DNA of 64,000 nt, taken from an uncultured Oscillospiraceae bacterium. Its GTDB lineage: Bacteria; Bacillota; Clostridia; Oscillospirales; Oscillospiraceae. The notes under the pieces are model-generated. The model searched no databases. It saw only the letters and a list, made by a program, of their open reading frames with translations, and was not told the DNA's origin. Where the stretch lies: NCBI GenBank assembly GCA_944385095.1, contig CALWVS010000004.1, forward strand, positions 62,001 through 126,000, given 5' to 3'. The position numbers were made by a program, and so were the translations under genes. This document shows positions 36,456 through 44,106 of this stretch, in pieces (position 1 is the stretch's first letter; the number at the start of each line of letters is the position of its first letter).

Positions 36456-38678
36456 TTAGGGTTCTACATTCTGAAGTGGTTCCACAATCTCAATCAGCTC
36501 AGGCAAATCCATGCCGATTTTCTTCAGATGCTCAATCTTAGGCACACCATTCATGGTCCAGCCACGCTTTGGATACACCGCATTGATGAGCTTCTCATAC
36601 TCACCCTCACGGTAAGTACGGGTGGCAGCCATTTTCTCCTGAAGGGACATCTGCTCCACCTGCTCTTTGGTGTAGCCTACCTTCTCCACCAACTGCCCAT
36701 CATAGCGTTCCTGACGGGACAGGTACTCCTCCTCGGTCACAGGACCTACAGAGCGGTAAGGAATGGCATCATGCTTTCTCAACCCTTTGCCCAGACGGAT
36801 ATTGAAAATACGCTGGAAGTTGTAGACACGCTCAGACATCACCAGCAATTCCTCACGGTCAATCCGGCGACCTGTGACACCATAGAACAAATCCAGGTAG
36901 TTATCCACATGCTCAGGCACCTTTGCAGGCTCATCTGTCAGGGAGTTATTCTCAGGCACCACATCATTCCAGGGCAGCTTACACAGACCCACCAATCCAA
37001 ACCAAGTACGGAATCTGGGGTAGTAGTACAGTGCCTCTGCCTTATCATCAAAGGTAGGAATCTGGTTATTCACCTGATCCATGAAAATCAGCCATGCCTC
37101 ATCGTGCTGGGGTCCCTTGTTGGTCAGACCATAACCACCCTGCTGAGCAAGGGACTCTTTGGAGCCATACTCGGAATATTCCAGACCCTTTTGTTCCATG
37201 GCGATATCATTCATAAACTTCATATCGCCCCAGCCCTGCTGTGCAAAATACTCCTTTTGCTTGTGTGTACCCATACCAGCAATTTTACCAAAGCCCTCAT
37301 TTTTGGCTGTCAGGTGCAGCAGTTCCAATGCTGCATCACAGTTGCCAAAGTTCAGCTCCAGACCGCCAGTTCTCTCCTTGTTCAAAATGCCATTTTCATA
37401 GCACTCCATCAAGAATGCCACGGTAGTACCCCAGGAAATGGTATCAATACCATAGGTATCACAGTAGAAATTGATTTCCAGAATCACCTGTGGGGTGGTA
37501 ATGCCGCAGTTTGGACCAACACCAGCCGCAGTTTCATATTCTGGACCATCGACTACGACACAGTTTCCTGCATAGGGACCAGTTTTCAGCTTGAAATGGT
37601 CAGCCGCTTTGGCACATGCCATGGAGCAGCCATACCAGCAGCCGTCTGCTGCTCCCTGCGTGAGCCACTGCTCAATAAAGACCTTTGGCTCCATCTCATG
37701 GATGTTTGGAGTACCACCAAACTTAAAGTTATGGGTGGGCAGAATGTCGTAATCATTGAGAATCTTCATGGTATTGGCTGTGCCAATTTTTCTCATGTTG
37801 TTCTGCTTGGGGTCCTGTGTTGCCATTTCACGGTGGTATTTCACACCAGTTTTGTTGATAATGGAAATATCATGGACATGGTTCAGGTCATTTTTAATGC
37901 CCTGATACTTACACACAATGGCCTTTACCTTCTTGTGGCGGAACACACGACCAATACCGCCACGCCCTGCCTGCTTCAGACGGACGGTGCCACGTCTTGG
38001 GTCATAGAAGGTGAAGTTCAGCATGGATAAGTCGCAGTGGTCAGCAGCAGAACCTGCACACACCACAGCCACATGCTTCCGGTCGTTCTCGTCATCGGCA
38101 TACATGGCAGTCAGTTCCTCACCAATCAGGTGGGCATCCAGATGCTCCAGAGGGGCTTTATCAATTTCAATGGTACCCTTATTGCCGTCAATGACAATAA
38201 TCACATCTTCCTCTGCCTGTCCTTTCAGTTCCAGGGCATCAAAGCCGGAAAACTTCAGGTAAGGTCCAAAGAAGCCGCCCACATTGGAATCAATGGGAAT
38301 CCCAGTCAGGGGAGAAATGGTGGCAACCAGCATTTTACCAGTACCTGCATACTGGGTGATACCAGCGATGGGACCAGAGGACATGACAATTTCATTTTCA
38401 GGGGAATCCCACTTAGTATTTGGGTTGGTCGCATCCCAGAGATAACGCAGGCAGTAGCCCTTACCACCGACAAATTTTTCCTTTACCTCAGCAGGAATAT
38501 CAGAAATTTGGATGGATGCATCGGTCACATCAATGGTCAGCAGCTTGTCTGTATAGCCCTTTTCAATCTGCTTTGGCTCATACTCTACTTTATTGAGCAG
38601 CACATGGGCTGCCTGCATTTTCTTAATTTCTTCCATGTCCACATCTTTGTAACGTGGCACATCACACATCTGAATCAT
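36456..38678 (-). CDS. Aldehyde:ferredoxin oxidoreductase, tungsten-type
   Basis: A 740-aa AOR-family protein, longer than the ~605-620 aa classical enzymes, with ~40 extra N-terminal residues and a long C-terminus. Core signatures are FVGGKGYCLRYLW, SNVGGFFGPYLKFSG, PEYETAAGVGPNCGI (catalytic Glu region) and CDTYGIDTISWG (first DxxGxD pterin motif). The Fe-S cysteines are Cys347, 351 and 355 in CWYGCSMAC, spaced x3/x3 rather than the usual x2/x3, and Cys566 in GLVGLCKL, where the usual Asp of DxxGLC is Gly. It oxidises aldehydes to acids with reduction of ferredoxin. AAGGAGG overlaps the ferredoxin stop, giving coupling. Tungsten is inferred from tupABC nearby. Confidence 0.92.
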   Translation of the reverse strand: MIQMCDVPRYKDVDMEEIKKMQAAHVLLNKVEYEPKQIEKGYTDKLLTIDVTDASIQISDIPAEVKEKFVGGKGYCLRYLWDATNPNTKWDSPENEIVMSSGPIAGITQYAGTGKMLVATISPLTGIPIDSNVGGFFGPYLKFSGFDALELKGQAEEDVIIVIDGNKGTIEIDKAPLEHLDAHLIGEELTAMYADDENDRKHVAVVCAGSAADHCDLSMLNFTFYDPRRGTVRLKQAGRGGIGRVFRHKKVKAIVCKYQGIKNDLNHVHDISIINKTGVKYHREMATQDPKQNNMRKIGTANTMKILNDYDILPTHNFKFGGTPNIHEMEPKVFIEQWLTQGAADGCWYGCSMACAKAADHFKLKTGPYAGNCVVVDGPEYETAAGVGPNCGITTPQVILEINFYCDTYGIDTISWGTTVAFLMECYENGILNKERTGGLELNFGNCDAALELLHLTAKNEGFGKIAGMGTHKQKEYFAQQGWGDMKFMNDIAMEQKGLEYSEYGSKESLAQQGGYGLTNKGPQHDEAWLIFMDQVNNQIPTFDDKAEALYYYPRFRTWFGLVGLCKLPWNDVVPENNSLTDEPAKVPEHVDNYLDLFYGVTGRRIDREELLVMSERVYNFQRIFNIRLGKGLRKHDAIPYRSVGPVTEEEYLSRQERYDGQLVEKVGYTKEQVEQMSLQEKMAATRTYREGEYEKLINAVYPKRGWTMNGVPKIEHLKKIGMDLPELIEIVEPLQNVEP

Positions 38679-38691
38679 GTTGTTCCCCTCC

Positions 38692-39078
38692 TTAGCAATC
38701 CTGAATCTGAATGGCACCTGTGGGACATGCCTTCACACAAAGACCACAGGCAGTACACTTAGAAGGTTCAGAACGGCTGTCATCCTGCACCATCACCTGC
38801 TCTGGGCAGTAGCCCACACACATCAGACAGCCCACACACTCCTTTTTATTGAGCATATGTACCCCATTGGCATTGGGCTGAATGACACCTGTGTTGCATA
38901 CCTGACCACAGATACCACACTGGGTACAGATTTTGATTTCAAATCCGCCCTCAGCCTTCTCATTGATTTTGATACAGGACTTGTCCCGGTCGGCTACCTT
39001 GTAGTACGCCTTGGAACATGCCTCCTCACAGGAACGACAGCCAATACACTTGGATTCATCTTTTACTAAGCGTTTCAA
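38692..39078 (-). CDS. Polyferredoxin electron-transfer subunit, four [4Fe-4S] sites
   Basis: A 128-aa protein with four cysteine clusters: CIGCRSCEEAC (11-21), CTQCGICGQVC (51-61), CVGCLMCVGYCP (81-92) and CTACGLCVKACP (108-119), plus Cys35. The layout matches the small subunits that pair with tungsten AORs of gut Clostridia (WorS type). I chose the TTG at 39078, which has GAGGGGG about 8 bp upstream and gives MKRLVKDESKC; earlier in-frame ATGs lack a spaced RBS. It ends 13 bp before the AOR start, so the two almost certainly form a complex. Confidence 0.88.
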   Translation of the reverse strand: MKRLVKDESKCIGCRSCEEACSKAYYKVADRDKSCIKINEKAEGGFEIKICTQCGICGQVCNTGVIQPNANGVHMLNKKECVGCLMCVGYCPEQVMVQDDSRSEPSKCTACGLCVKACPTGAIQIQDC

Positions 39079-39182
39079 TATAACTTCCCCCTCGTTCATA
39101 TTGAGTATTTCGTTTGTGTATGACAGTGTATTCATCCTCTTATGATTTTACCACAAATACACCATCATACCCCCCACAAAGT

Positions 39183-39212
39183 AGTATAACACGCCTATTT
39201 TGGGCTTGTCAA
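39183..39212 (-). promoter_or_regulatory. Promoter of the ferredoxin-AOR operon
   Basis: On the minus strand, consensus TTGACA (39207-39212), an 18-bp spacer and TATACT (39183-39188). A 14-bp dyad shared with the GRE and tup promoters lies 8 bp upstream of the -35 box. Confidence 0.75.
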
Positions 39213-39220
39213 CCTGAGAT

Positions 39221-39234
39221 TAGACCGCAGTCTA
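39221..39234. promoter_or_regulatory. Shared operator-like dyad, ferredoxin-AOR copy
   Basis: TAGACCGCAGTCTA, a dyad of TAGAC/GTCTA arms. The GRE copy (42658-42671), read on the other strand, differs at one position, and the tup copy (42782-42795) at three. The position upstream of -35 would suit an activator or a looping repressor. Confidence 0.55.
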
Positions 39235-39237
39235 TAG

Positions 39238-39271
39238 AAAAAACACGGGGCTGGTGTTTGTCACCAGCCCC
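39238..39271 (-). terminator. Terminator of the GRE operon
   Basis: A 10-bp GC-rich perfect stem (39247-39256 with 39262-39271), a 5-nt loop and a minus-strand T6 run. It separates the GRE transcript from the ferredoxin-AOR promoter. Confidence 0.88.
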
Positions 39272-39292
39272 ATTGTGATCAGGATGTTATCC

Positions 39293-41686
39293 TTAGAAAT
39301 TCTGCTCTGTTCTTTCAATGATTTCATCCTGTAGAGGACGATCCAGATTGCGGAAGTAGTCACTATAGCCTGCCACACGGACAATCAGGTCACGATATTC
39401 CTCTGGATTGTTCTGAGCATCAATCAACAGGTCCTTATTGACCACGTTGAACTGGATATGGTGACCATCCATGTTGAAGTAGGAACGGACATAATCAGCC
39501 AGATGGTCCAGCCCAGCCTCACCAGCCAGCACTTCTGGTGTGAACTTCTGGTTCAGCAGAGTACCGCCAGTCTTGAGGTGATCCATCTTTGCACAGGACT
39601 TAATAACGGCAGTAGGTCCATTGATGTCTGCACCCTTTTCTGGGGAGATACCCTCAGACACAGGCTTGTTAGCCAGACGACCATTGGGGGAAGCAATCAT
39701 GACGCTACCGAAATAGACATGGCAGGTAGTAGGCAGCATATCCACACGATAGGTACCACCCTTCATGTTGGGACGACCAGTGACTTCCTCCTGATAGAGG
39801 TAGAATACCTTCTTCATCAGATCATCTGCATAGTCGTCATCGTTACCATATTTAGGTGTCTTGTTCTTTACCATGTTCAGGATTGCCTCATGACCCACAA
39901 AGTTATCCTTCATGGCCTGCAGCAGTTCCTTCATGGTGAACTTCTTGTTGTCATATACATTGTACTTCACAGCAGCCAAACTGTCAGTGATGGTACCAAT
40001 ACCCACACCCTGAATGTAGTTTACATTGTAACGTGCACCACCTGCGTTGTAGTCCTTACCACGTGCAATACAGTCATTGGTCAGGATGGACAGGAAAGGC
40101 ACAGGCATATAGCGGGCAAACAGGGACTCAATCACGTTGGAGCCTCTCACCTTGATGTCAACAAAGTGCTTGACCTGCTTTGCAAAGGCATCCCAGAGCT
40201 GCTCAAAGGTCTCGAAGTCCTCTGCATTACCAGTCTGGAGACCCAACTGCTCACCAGTCATCTGGTCTACACCGTTGAACAGTGTCAACTCAAAAATCTT
40301 GGGCAGATTGAAGTAACCCTGAAGGATATAAGCCTCGTTACCAAAGGCACCAGTTTCTACACAGCCGGAACAGCCGCCACGACGGGCATCTTCAATGGTC
40401 TTACCAGCATTGAGCAGTTCCTGAATAATAGCCTCAGTGTTATAGAAGGCAGGCTGTCCCCAACCCTGACGGGCAATCTCACAAGCTCTCTTTAAGAACT
40501 TCTGAGGATTCTTGCGACTAATCTGCACGTTGGAGTTGGGCTGTACCAGACGCATTTCATCCATGCAGTCCAGAATGATGTAGGACACCTCATTGACGCC
40601 ATCTTCGCCTTCAGGGGTAACACCACCGGTGTTAATGTTGGCAAAGTCAGTGTAAGTGGAGCTTTCCTTCAGCGTAATGCCCACCTTGGGAGGTGCAGGC
40701 TGGTTGTTGAACTTCACCCACAGGCACTCCATGATTTCCAGAGCCTGGTCACGGGTCAGAATGCCGGCAGCAGTGTCTCTCTCATAGAAGGGACCCAGAT
40801 GCTGGTCGAAGTGACCGGGGGAATAAGCATCCCAGGGGTTCAGCTCAGTGGTAACAGCCAGATGGGTGAACCAGTATGCCTGCACTGCCTGATAGAAGGT
40901 CTGAGGCTTGTGGGCAGGAACTACCTCACAGTTGGCAGCAATCTGCAACAGCTCTGCCTTACGCTTCTCATTGGTCTCCTTCTCTGCCATCTCACGGGCC
41001 AGTTTTGCATAACGCTCGCCCAAAATCATGATAGCATCACAGCAGATACTCATAGCGTTGAGCTGATTTCTTTTATCAATAGCCTCAGGGTCGTTGAGAT
41101 AATCCAGCTTATCCAGAGCTGCCTGAATGTCAGCCTTGTAATCCAGATAGCCCTTCTCATAGGCCTTGCTGGAACCTACAGTATGACCAGGACCACGCTG
41201 CTCCATAAACTCAGTGAAAATACCGGCAGCATATGCCTGCTTCCACTCATCTGTCATGCTGTCCAGAATCTTTTTGCGCATGGAACGCTTCTCCCAGAAG
41301 GGGATAATCATCTCCTCCTGAATTTTCAGGTCTTCCTCTGTGACAGTAAAGTTTACAATCTTACGGTCGTTCATGTTGTGCATATCCTGTAAGGTATGGC
41401 AGCACAACTCAGGGAAGGTGGGAGCAGACTGGGGACCATCGCCCTTTTCACCTACAATCAGCTCATCAGGACCAATTTCAATGGTCTTATTGGTGAAAAA
41501 GTGCTTGAGCACCAGAGCACGCAACTCAGGTACAGAAACAGTGCCCTCATACATCTTGTAAGCCTCAGTTTCCAGAACTGCACGCTCCATATAAATGTGG
41601 GGCTGGGTGGTCATGCTCTCTTTTCTCAGTCTCTTGATGCGGTCATTCATACCACGTTCCTTGACGGGATCAAAAACCTGTGCCAT
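39293..41686 (-). CDS. hypD: Glycyl radical enzyme, HypD-like (trans-4-hydroxyproline dehydratase)
   Basis: A 797-aa pyruvate formate-lyase-like protein. The thiyl Cys442 is in GCSGCVETGAFG, with the adjacent Glu444, and the glycyl radical is Gly773 in VRVAGYSDYF. From memory of C. difficile HypD (Cys434, Gly765) the whole chain aligns with an 8-residue offset, and the residues I recall as lining the hydroxyproline pocket (Phe160, His168, Asp286, Ser342, Asp347, Phe348 and Tyr458 here) appear conserved. HypD removes water from hydroxyproline to give pyrroline-5-carboxylate. A related enzyme, HplG, opens the ring by C-N cleavage, and sequence alone may not separate them. GGAGGG lies 9 bp upstream; the activase gene precedes by 6 bp. 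No proC is adjacent. Confidence 0.88.
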   Translation of the reverse strand: MAQVFDPVKERGMNDRIKRLRKESMTTQPHIYMERAVLETEAYKMYEGTVSVPELRALVLKHFFTNKTIEIGPDELIVGEKGDGPQSAPTFPELCCHTLQDMHNMNDRKIVNFTVTEEDLKIQEEMIIPFWEKRSMRKKILDSMTDEWKQAYAAGIFTEFMEQRGPGHTVGSSKAYEKGYLDYKADIQAALDKLDYLNDPEAIDKRNQLNAMSICCDAIMILGERYAKLAREMAEKETNEKRKAELLQIAANCEVVPAHKPQTFYQAVQAYWFTHLAVTTELNPWDAYSPGHFDQHLGPFYERDTAAGILTRDQALEIMECLWVKFNNQPAPPKVGITLKESSTYTDFANINTGGVTPEGEDGVNEVSYIILDCMDEMRLVQPNSNVQISRKNPQKFLKRACEIARQGWGQPAFYNTEAIIQELLNAGKTIEDARRGGCSGCVETGAFGNEAYILQGYFNLPKIFELTLFNGVDQMTGEQLGLQTGNAEDFETFEQLWDAFAKQVKHFVDIKVRGSNVIESLFARYMPVPFLSILTNDCIARGKDYNAGGARYNVNYIQGVGIGTITDSLAAVKYNVYDNKKFTMKELLQAMKDNFVGHEAILNMVKNKTPKYGNDDDYADDLMKKVFYLYQEEVTGRPNMKGGTYRVDMLPTTCHVYFGSVMIASPNGRLANKPVSEGISPEKGADINGPTAVIKSCAKMDHLKTGGTLLNQKFTPEVLAGEAGLDHLADYVRSYFNMDGHHIQFNVVNKDLLIDAQNNPEEYRDLIVRVAGYSDYFRNLDRPLQDEIIERTEQNF

Positions 41687-41692
41687 AACAAA

Positions 41693-42610
41693 TTACCCTC
41701 CTATTTTTGTATTTTGATAACCATGTTCCACAAAAAGTGCCTTAAACTGCTCCATCTGCTCTGCGGAAGGAACTCCCAGCAGTGCCTCTTCATCGTAGCC
41801 TCGATCCAGCTTCTTGTACTTGTGCATCCCTGTATTATGATATGGGAGCAAATTGACTTGCTTGACACTGATGTTGTGTTCCTTTAAGAAAGAAATCACA
41901 TCCATCATAAATTCCTCTGTGGCATTGACTCCTGTAATCACAGGAATGCGGATGTTGATTTTGGCTCCATCCTCATTGAGCTTGATGAGGTTCTCTAAAA
42001 TCAGCTGATTACTGGTTCCGATGAATTTTTGATGTACCTCATCTTGCATTGCCTTTATGTCATAGAGGAACGTGTCCACATAGGGAAGAATGCGTTTGAA
42101 ATTCTCATAAGGGGCATAACCACAGGTGTCAATGTCCACACTGTAGCCCTTATCATACAGCTTCCTGCACACTGCCTCGATGTAGTCCATGTCCTGTACC
42201 ATGACCTCTCCACCAGACAGCGTAATGCCTCCACCTGAACTCTCGTAAAACATGCGGTCTTTCTCCGCTTCTTTCACCAGTTGGTCCACGGTATAGGTCT
42301 TTCCTGCCACTTCTCTGGCACTTTGGAAGCACCAGTCTGTGCAATCTCCACAAGCATTACACAGTGTTCGGTCGGTAACAGCCTTTCCTCCCTCAATGGA
42401 AATGGCTCCCTTCTTGCAGCGACTGACACAGGAACCACACCCAGTACAGCGGCTGTCATAAAACATCAGCTCTACCTGATAGTGCTGACTCTCTGGATTG
42501 TGACACCATGCACACTTCAGTGGGCAGCCCTTGAAGAAAATGCTGGTGCGTATCCCGTCACCGTCGTGAATGGAATACTTCTGGATATTAAATACCAATG
42601 GTGTCTCCAC
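41693..42610 (-). CDS. Glycyl radical enzyme activase
   Basis: A 305-aa radical SAM protein. Cys29/33/36 (GCPLKCAWCHNPES) bind the SAM cluster. A ferredoxin-like insert with two [4Fe-4S] sites (CTGCGSCVSRC and CNACGDCTDWC) follows, then GGGITLSGGEVMVQ. It installs the glycyl radical on the GRE encoded 6 bp downstream. I chose the GTG at 42610, with AAGGGG 6 bp upstream and a product starting like other activases (PLVFNIQKYSIHDGDGIRT); the ATG at 42712 would lie in the promoter. Confidence 0.92.
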   Translation of the reverse strand: METPLVFNIQKYSIHDGDGIRTSIFFKGCPLKCAWCHNPESQHYQVELMFYDSRCTGCGSCVSRCKKGAISIEGGKAVTDRTLCNACGDCTDWCFQSAREVAGKTYTVDQLVKEAEKDRMFYESSGGGITLSGGEVMVQDMDYIEAVCRKLYDKGYSVDIDTCGYAPYENFKRILPYVDTFLYDIKAMQDEVHQKFIGTSNQLILENLIKLNEDGAKINIRIPVITGVNATEEFMMDVISFLKEHNISVKQVNLLPYHNTGMHKYKKLDRGYDEEALLGVPSAEQMEQFKALFVEHGYQNTKIGG

Positions 42611-42657
42611 AGGTATCCCCTTCTTCCCCCCTGTATTTTTGAAATGAGACTGTAGAT

Positions 42658-42671
42658 TAGACTGCGTTCTA
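42658..42671. promoter_or_regulatory. Shared operator-like dyad, GRE-activase copy
   Basis: TAGACTGCGTTCTA, one mismatch from the reverse complement of the 39221 copy. It lies just downstream of the activase -10 box, over the expected start of transcription, a repressor position. Confidence 0.55.
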
Positions 42672-42683
42672 GTTTCTGTTTGT

Positions 42684-42712
42684 ATTCTACTACATCCTTT
42701 TCCATTTTGCAA
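42684..42712 (-). promoter_or_regulatory. Promoter of the GRE activase-GRE operon
   Basis: On the minus strand, TTGCAA (42707-42712), a 17-bp spacer and TAGAAT (42684-42689), about 75 bp upstream of the GTG start. Confidence 0.55.
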
Positions 42713-42768
42713 TCCATAAAATGAAAAATGTCACTATGCACAAATTCAGATTCCCTCTTTTATCTGTA

Positions 42769-42797
42769 TTGACATTGTATATAGACCGTGGTATAAT
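42769..42797 (+). promoter_or_regulatory. Promoter of the tupABC-moeA operon
   Basis: Consensus TTGACA (42769-42774), 17 bp, TATAAT (42792-42797). It is divergent to the GRE promoter. A dyad (42798-42833; CCACAAG..GTTTCA and TGAAAC..TTGTGG arms) lies over the start region. Confidence 0.8.
42782..42795. promoter_or_regulatory. Shared operator-like dyad, tup copy
   Basis: TAGACCGTGGTATA, overlapping the spacer and -10 box of the tup promoter. It matches the 39221 copy at 11 of 14 positions. Binding here would block RNA polymerase. Confidence 0.45.
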
Positions 42798-42900
42798 CCA
42801 CAAGAGTTTCAACCAGTATGGTGAAACTTGTGGTTTCGAGGGTATTTTCCTAACCATATGTTTGTTATGGTATTCTGCACCATGAAAAAATATGCATGGA

Positions 42901-43016
42901 ATTTACTCCGTCGAGGATAGGGTCAACTGGAAAAAGTTGCATTTCTGTTCTCAAAGGGTGTATTTAGAAATGAATGCGCCTCCCTTTTGGAAAGGAACAC
43001 ACAGCTTTATTCGGAC
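42901..43016 (+). promoter_or_regulatory. Moco/Tuco-family riboswitch in the tupA leader
   Basis: The leader contains GGGTCAACTGG (42920-42930), GCGCCTCCC (42976-42984) and TTGGAAAGGAACACA (42987-43001), in the order and form I recall from the E. coli moaA Moco RNA (GGGTCAACTG, CGCCTCCC, CTGGAAAGGTGTACA). The stretch between the first two blocks is about 20 nt shorter than in E. coli, as expected if P3 is lost; forms without P3 have been proposed to sense the tungsten cofactor. No terminator follows, so control probably acts on the tupA RBS. The boundaries are approximate. Confidence 0.7.
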
Positions 43017-43109
43017 TATACATAAAATCTGGAATTTTATTGCCTGTCTGTTTTGTTGTTTTCCTTTCCATTTCTCTCATTGAAATGATTGTTAGGAGGA
43101 AAACACAAA

Positions 43110-44033
43110 ATGAAAAAGCTACTCACTGCATCTCTTGCCGCTTTGATGGTATGCTCTCTGGCATCCTGTTCCAGTTCTGGCACTACATCCTCTCAAAGCA
43201 GCACATCTTCATCCAGCACTGCTTCATCCAGTGCCACTTCCAGCTCTGTCAGCTCCACTGCACAGAGCAGTCAGACAACTGGTGAGGACTCCCTCGTTAT
43301 GATGGCAACCACCACCAGCACAGATGACACTGGGCTTCTGGACTATCTGGCTCCCCTGTTCCAGGAGGACACCGGCTATGAACTTCAGTGGACTGCTGTA
43401 GGCACTGGTGATGCCATTCAAAAGGGCATGGATGGTGAAGTAGATGTCATTCTCGTTCATGCCAAGGAGAAAGAGGAAGCATTTGTCAACGATGGTTATG
43501 GTGTAGAGCGTTTTGAGGTCATGTACAATGACTTTGTGATTGTTGGTCCCAAGGATGGTCCTGTTGCCTACTCCAACGACATCAATGCTGTGTTCTCCCA
43601 GATTAAAAACGAGGAACTGACCTTTGTCTCCCGTGGTGACAACTCCGGTACACACACCAAGGAACTGGGTGTTTGGTCTGCCATCGGTGTAGAGGACTAT
43701 GAAGCCAACCCCAACTATGTCTCTGCTGGTGCTGGTATGGCTGACACACTGGTTATGGCAGATGAGATGGGCGGTTATTGTCTGACTGACCGTGGTACCT
43801 GGCTTGCAAAGCAGGCAGACTTCCCCAACATGGCAATCGTATGTGAAGGGGATGCCAATCTGCTCAACCAGTATGGTGTCATTGCTGTCAGTGCTGAAAA
43901 GTACCCTGACACCAATCTGGATGGTGCCAACGCATTTATTGATTGGATTTGCTCTGATGAAATTCAGACTGTGATTGGAGAGTATGGTGTTGACCAGTAT
44001 GGTGAGCCCCTGTTCTTCCCCAACGCAAAATAA
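43110..44033 (+). CDS. tupA: Tungstate ABC transporter substrate-binding lipoprotein TupA
   Basis: A 307-aa protein with a lipoprotein signal (lipobox LASC, Cys20) and a Ser/Thr-rich linker (~21-60). The TupA/PstS-like binding domain begins TTTSTDDTGLLD, the TTTS oxyanion motif of TupA. SRGDNSGTHTKE and YCLTDRGTW are also typical. It captures tungstate at the cell surface. AGGAGG lies about 10 bp upstream. It is first in the tup operon behind the candidate Tuco riboswitch, and next to a tungsten-type AOR. Confidence 0.93.
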   Translation: MKKLLTASLAALMVCSLASCSSSGTTSSQSSTSSSSTASSSATSSSVSSTAQSSQTTGEDSLVMMATTTSTDDTGLLDYLAPLFQEDTGYELQWTAVGTGDAIQKGMDGEVDVILVHAKEKEEAFVNDGYGVERFEVMYNDFVIVGPKDGPVAYSNDINAVFSQIKNEELTFVSRGDNSGTHTKELGVWSAIGVEDYEANPNYVSAGAGMADTLVMADEMGGYCLTDRGTWLAKQADFPNMAIVCEGDANLLNQYGVIAVSAEKYPDTNLDGANAFIDWICSDEIQTVIGEYGVDQYGEPLFFPNAK

Positions 44034-44050
44034 TTCAAACCCAATATTCA

Positions 44051-44084
44051 CAGCCTACCTGAAGTATCAGGTAGGCTGATTTTT
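44051..44084 (+). terminator. Intra-operon hairpin/terminator between tupA and tupB
   Basis: A 12-bp perfect stem (44051-44062 with 44067-44078), loop AGTA and a T5 run. It probably attenuates the operon so that the binding protein is made in excess over the permease. Confidence 0.8.
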
Positions 44085-44106
44085 CATAGTGGCAGGAGGG
44101 CTTTTT

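Noticed and set aside
36435..38030. 531-aa plus-strand open frame opposite the AOR gene
   Set aside because: Antisense shadow of a conserved coding region, with no recognisable motif.
39100..39290. Second Moco/Tuco riboswitch before the ferredoxin-AOR operon
   Set aside because: No GGGTCAAC or CGCCTCCC blocks were found on the transcribed strand.
39458..40495. 345-aa plus-strand open frame opposite the GRE gene
   Set aside because: Antisense to the glycyl radical enzyme, low-complexity His/Val/Thr composition typical of shadows.
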